Source: Chrysomallon squamiferum (taxonomy: Eukaryota > Mollusca > Gastropoda > Neomphalida > Peltospiridae). From it: a DNA stretch of 64,000 bases. Under the pieces are notes generated by a model that saw only the letters and a program-made list of their open reading frames with translations, did no database searches and was not told the DNA's origin. Location: contig CM022665.1 of the NCBI GenBank assembly GCA_012295275.1, positions 36,050,433-36,114,432 of the forward strand. The letters are read 5' to 3'. Made by a program: the position numbers and the translations under genes. This document shows, one piece after another, positions 59,480-64,000 of the stretch (position 1 is its first letter; each line of letters begins with the position of its first letter).

Positions 59480-60200
59480 AACTCCAAAATCTATAGCTCA
59501 ACATCTGTTACTTGAAGCGTGCGTTTACGGCACGTGACACGAAATATCCGCATTTACGGACATGCGTGATCAATACTATAAAAACAATAATGGACGAAGA
59601 CGCCGGTTTCGTCACTCCACGTGAACAAAACGTGCCTTTCCGAGCCAAATTTCCAGCAGCTCACAAATCACCAAAATTTGAAGCTGTGTATTTAATGACT
59701 AAAAGCAATCGGCGAGTTGTCATCTGCACATTTTACAATATTAAGCGACATCGAGTAATCGGGGAAATTAATTTACGTCGCCCTCCATCCCTTCGACCTT
59801 GAACTCTACAAATAACAACGGAACGGCAACATCACCCAGCAACCGCGAGGTTATCGCATCTTTCGATACTTGTCATTAGCAGCAATGATAAGAGATGCCA
59901 TACGACGGAAACACAGTGTTAACGGTTTGAGAGGTTACATCCGCCGTCTTAACAAACGTCGAATCAATATATGACACAAAAATAAAATGGCAATTAAAAG
60001 TTCTCACGTTTGACCATAACGGGTCTCAGTGGTGAAACCAAAGGCCTTAAGTCTTGTACAGCAGTCCTGCTGAGAACTCATTCCACACCGGGTTCTGTCC
60101 AAAGTTAATTGGACCTGTCTTGGTCTTGATGTCACCTTTTCTCCAAAACTAATCTTCAGAAACATTAACATAACTTTGGCTTACGCAAACAGCTTGGGTG
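59480..60200 (+). other. CpG-richer island with a 96-codon frame
   Basis: CpG is clearly denser here than in flanking DNA (CACGTGACACG, GACGCCGG, GTCGCCC and others). A plus-strand frame at 59512-59802 (its first codon is TTG; first ATG at 59587, MDEDAGFVTPREQ) has normal codon use and no low complexity. Two minus-strand frames near 60020-60180 are also open, one reading KTGPINFGQNPVWNEF. It could be an unmethylated promoter, a gene exon or a decayed mobile element. I do not recognise the proteins. Confidence 0.3.
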
Positions 60201-61124
60201 CCTGACATGTTTAAAAGTTTTCAAATACGTCTATTTAATTGTAAGCCTCTTTTTTGGTGAAGGTCGTTGGACATTCTTGTACACGCTTCAACTGAATATT
60301 CAGTTATAATGTAATGAATTACCACACTCCCAAATTCTAACTAATTTTCTAATGAAATGAATACTGTCTAGATCAGACAGCCGACATAGTTCATTCTGAA
60401 TAAAATACTTGAAAGGTTTTGCAATCCATCTATATAATAACAAATCTGGATACATTTTTATCGTACACAGAACACTGAAAATAATCCTCGTTAATATGTG
60501 ATTTTTTTTTTGATTTTTTTTTTAAACTGCAAAATTTAAAAATTCAAACATACATCCATTTATGAGCACATAAAATGATACACACTCTAGAAGTTATTTT
60601 CCGACACATACAGACACATGCATACAAAGTCTGACAGACAGAAAGATGCACACATAGACAGGAAAGAGAAAAAATATATGTATGTATATAATACACACGC
60701 GCGCACGCACGCACATACACATCAACAGATTGAAGCACATATTATATATGTTAATATTGTATTTTCTGTGCAAGCTGGTTTTCTTCTTTTTATATACTCT
60801 TTGGTATGTATCAGTAACGACGAAAATACGACAGACATAAAACATCGCATTGTAAATTGTATTCAGATGTGAAGAGAATACCCCTTATCTCTCACTCTCA
60901 TTACCAACACAGACACGCGACTGGCTTAAATCTAATTTTAAAGACAAGGACTGGTTTAGGAAGCCTTTGAATAGTAGTGATATTAAGAAGAGCCTTTTTC
61001 AACTGAAAATTTCAGAGTGGACGCTAATTAAAGTTACTCTGTTAGAAAATGTGAAAAAAACGAAGTAGAAAACTCGGCGCGCACAAGAACTTGCATGTAA
61101 TGTAATTTATTGCGTATTATTTTA

Positions 61125-61480
61125 TTACTTGAAATATTTGTTAACTCGAAGGATTTAAAGTGTCTGTTGAAATTAATAATAAAGATGTTAATTTATATAT
61201 AGCTTATCACATGTGAAATATTTGTTAATTTGATGAATTTAATACCTTTCTGATACAAGTAAATAGTGAAGATTTTAATACCATACATTTCATAATGTGT
61301 TACATTATCACGTGAAAAATAATTTTGTTTGCTGGAAGGATTTAATGTGTTTGTGATAATGATAATGAAGACTTTAATTTATATAATTTATTTTAATTAA
61401 AATATTTGTTCACTTAATATATATATATCTGATGAAACTGTAAAGATCTGTGTCTTTAATAACGTAGTATTATAATTAGT
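61125..61480 (+). repeat. Degenerate tandem repeat, 84-99 bp unit
   Basis: Units starting TGAAATATTTGTTAA or a variant begin near 61130, 61214, 61313 and 61398. Each is followed by a GGATTTAA-type word and a GAAGATTTTAAT-type word. Four old copies with indels. Confidence 0.65.
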
Positions 61481-61519
61481 GCATGTATTTTTGTATATTT
61501 AATATACATAATGATGATA

Positions 61520-61620
61520 AGAATAAATACTGATTATTTGTACCATTAATAGCTTATTGTAATTAATTGTAAATAAATACTGATTATCTGTACAATTAAT
61601 AACATATTATAATTCATATT
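61520..61620 (+). repeat. Two-copy tandem repeat, ~47 bp
   Basis: AATAAATACTGATTATTTGT followed by ACCATTAATAGCTTATTGTA, then again AATAAATACTGATTATCTGT and ACAATTAATAACATATTATA. Adjacent to the 84-99 bp repeat. Confidence 0.8.
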
Positions 61621-63265
61621 GAATTCTACCATCCATGCATACATCCATTTAATAAAACACCCGCGCGAACGCACGCATACACATATAGATACACCAAATA
61701 CACATACACACGGTCATATAAATATACAAATAACCATATACAAAATATGGGCGCCGCACACGCACACTCACCTATACATATCCATTTTAACAATGCAACA
61801 TTATCCTCTACTGCGCTCTTACGTCATCATACTTTTATAATACATAACTGCCTGTTACCATGTAATTCTAGAAAACATCGCATGCCATTATTTGCAAGAT
61901 TTCACTTGTAACTTTGGACAAAGGCGTATTAATGTATAAAATATATGTTTGTGTACATTCAAACAGACAGGAGAATGAACATTTTTAATGTAATGTAATA
62001 TGTTACATATTTTATTAAAAATAAATTTTTAAAACAATCTTTTAAATATTGGAAAACAAAATAGAAATCTTCACTGAATTACTAAAACCAAATCTTAACT
62101 TTACAGATCATTAATATTCAACGGCAGTCATTCCTTAAAATGTGCATACATCGTAAAAACAACCTTGCTGCTAATCGGTAAAATATGCCAGTGGCAAAGA
62201 GTTACTTTTTTTATATTATCATTAATAAAATAAATAAATAAATAAACAAAAATTACAATAATAATAATAGAAATAAACAACGGAAGAAAAAAATACACAA
62301 CAACAAAAAACCCCACAAAAAAAAACAACAACAAAAAAAAACAAAAAAACCAGCAACAAAACAGAAACAAAAACAAAACAGCAACATATGTTTGACATCA
62401 AACTGTGTAAAAATATGTTTATGCGTCGCTAACGATTCTTTCATTCATTTTATTCATTCAGTCATTCGTTTATCATTTCATTTTATTGATCAGTTCCGTA
62501 AAAAGAGAAATAATTTACAAAAGATAGTATCACCACCACAAGCACCATCATCACCACCACCACCACCAGCAACACCAGCAACACATGGGACCACTTCTGC
62601 AATGATAATCTGATGGCCATGACCTGTGAAGAGATCAGCATGTCGCTCGAAAAGAGTTGACAAACAGCGCACTGGTCACCGTAATCCGAGACCAAACAGT
62701 CCCATTAAAGACGTTCTGGCCCATGATAACAGATTAAGACGGAAGGATAAGCGAATATTTTCTTCTCACAATACATTTATCAATATAATTAGGACTATTT
62801 TCGTCGTTGTTTACCATGTATTACGTTGCAGTAAAACGATATTTCATGTACTCAAAGAGGCGGTTTTTCTCGATTGTCCAAAATAATGTATTGTTGATGA
62901 CATCTGCGCGAAGGTGATCGATAGAGAATGTTATTTTTAACGTGCATGATAAATATTTATAAACTTATATAGGTGTTTGTGCGATACTGTATTAACACTG
63001 TTGTGTTTATTTGATATGTGATGTGTAAAAAATACGATAATATAAATAAACATTTAAAAAAAAACAGTTGTTGTAACTTCAGTAAACTGGAAAAATAGGA
63101 AAACGAAAATCGAGCGAGTTGAGAAAAAAAAAATGTGTTAATAAACAAAGTGGAAAACAACAAGAAAACCTACAATAAGAAACCATTTCGTAAATGCAAC
63201 CAGTTAAGAAAGCCAAGAAAGCAAAAAAGACCAAAAAAAGAGAAAATGTAATCAATCAATCAATA

Positions 63266-63296
<31 letters not shown>

Positions 63297-63301
63297 AATA
63301 A

Positions 63302-63340
<39 letters not shown>

Positions 63341-64000
63341 CATAAAAAAAATAGTAATAATAATAATAAATAAATAAAAAAAAAAAAAATCATGACATTA
63401 TAACGAAGATGTAAAGTGATTAAAATGAGTTTTCAAAACCGTGTGAATGCCCAGGCTGTATTCGCTTAAAAATAAATTAAATACATAAGCTAAATATAAT
63501 ATTTAATTTAATAAATAAAACATAGGAGCATAATATATTATTTAATTTAATAAACAGAATAGACAATGTTATAGCTTAATGGTTAACTCAAAAATAAAAT
63601 ATATAAACATAACATACTATTTAATTTTGCCTTGAAGAAACTTGACAAAGGTTGACATGCCCTTTTAGCATATTAAAAATCTGAAAATGTAAAAAAAAAA
63701 AAAAAAAAAAAATCTTTGTAGCAGCGTTCCACGTTATGCAGTAATAAATAATTATAGTAGTAAATGAATTATTTTACCAAGAAAAAAATACTCGACAAAG
63801 GATGAGTAATAAATCAACTCAGTCAGTTTACAGAAACTGATAATAACACGTAATAAAATTACGAAATAACACAGCTATGCGCATATTCCAAGCGTTCCGA
63901 TTTACGTAGGCTTAATACTTTGTAATAAAGAAACAAAATAATTCTGAATATAAAGTAAAACTTAGCAAAGCATAAAGAATGAATACCCCATCAGTAAATA
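61621..64000. other. Right flank, no gene
   Basis: CA-rich stretch at 61670-61770, A-rich low complexity at 62220-62370, (CAC)n at 62530-62570, (AATAA)n/(AAT)n at 63260-63390 and a poly-A at 63690-63712. A plus-strand 86-codon frame at 62626-62886 has mixed composition but no recognisable domain. Confidence 0.5.

Noticed and set aside
63570-63600. TTATAGCTTAATGGTTAAC resembling a mitochondrial tRNA start
   Set aside because: No cloverleaf can be completed in the flanking sequence and no other mitochondrial-like sequence surrounds it.

Overview
The window is eukaryotic and almost certainly animal. It is very AT-rich, is crowded with long microsatellites, and holds one intron-rich gene with GT/AG introns. 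Nothing supports a bacterial, plasmid or phage origin. The gene architecture and repeat style suit a lophotrochozoan invertebrate such as a mollusc, but that placement is inference and of low confidence.

The left half (about 3.1-29.7 kb, minus strand) is a complete classical phospholipase D gene of the PLD1/PLD2 type. I reconstructed 24 coding exons by hand. Every junction keeps the reading frame, and the total is 4197 nt, predicting 1398 residues. In order these encode a divergent N-terminus, a PX domain, a PH domain with a Cys-Cys pair where mammalian PLDs are palmitoylated, the first HKD catalytic motif, a very large low-complexity loop (mostly one 1086-nt exon), the second HKD motif, and the conserved C-terminus ending in Trp-Thr. 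The protein should hydrolyse phosphatidylcholine to phosphatidic acid at membranes. Upstream of the start are two out-of-frame ATGs and, about 105-125 bp away, a compact ETS plus CACGTG element that looks like a TATA-less promoter. The introns hold microsatellites, one probable tRNA-derived SINE and a few degenerate tandem repeats. Positions 1-3157 are 3' UTR or flank.

The right half (29.7-64 kb) has no gene I can recognise. It contains long (CT)n/(GA)n, (TG)n, (TA)n, (AAT)n and (ATTT)n tracts, homopolymers up to 47 nt, three degenerate minisatellites, a degenerate TACAA/TACAT field and several pairs of dispersed repeats. The most interesting item is a 364-bp near-identical direct duplication (32.06 and 36.65 kb). 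Each copy carries a TATAAAAG box and, 123 bp downstream of it, an ATG that opens a signal-peptide-like frame. Four or five short exon-like frames (38.8, 47.1, 53.7, 58.4 and 59.5 kb) are listed as low-confidence candidates.

No tRNA, rRNA or CRISPR array was seen. I found no system that is convincingly new. The duplicated TATA/signal-peptide cassette and the higher-order minisatellites are the best leads.
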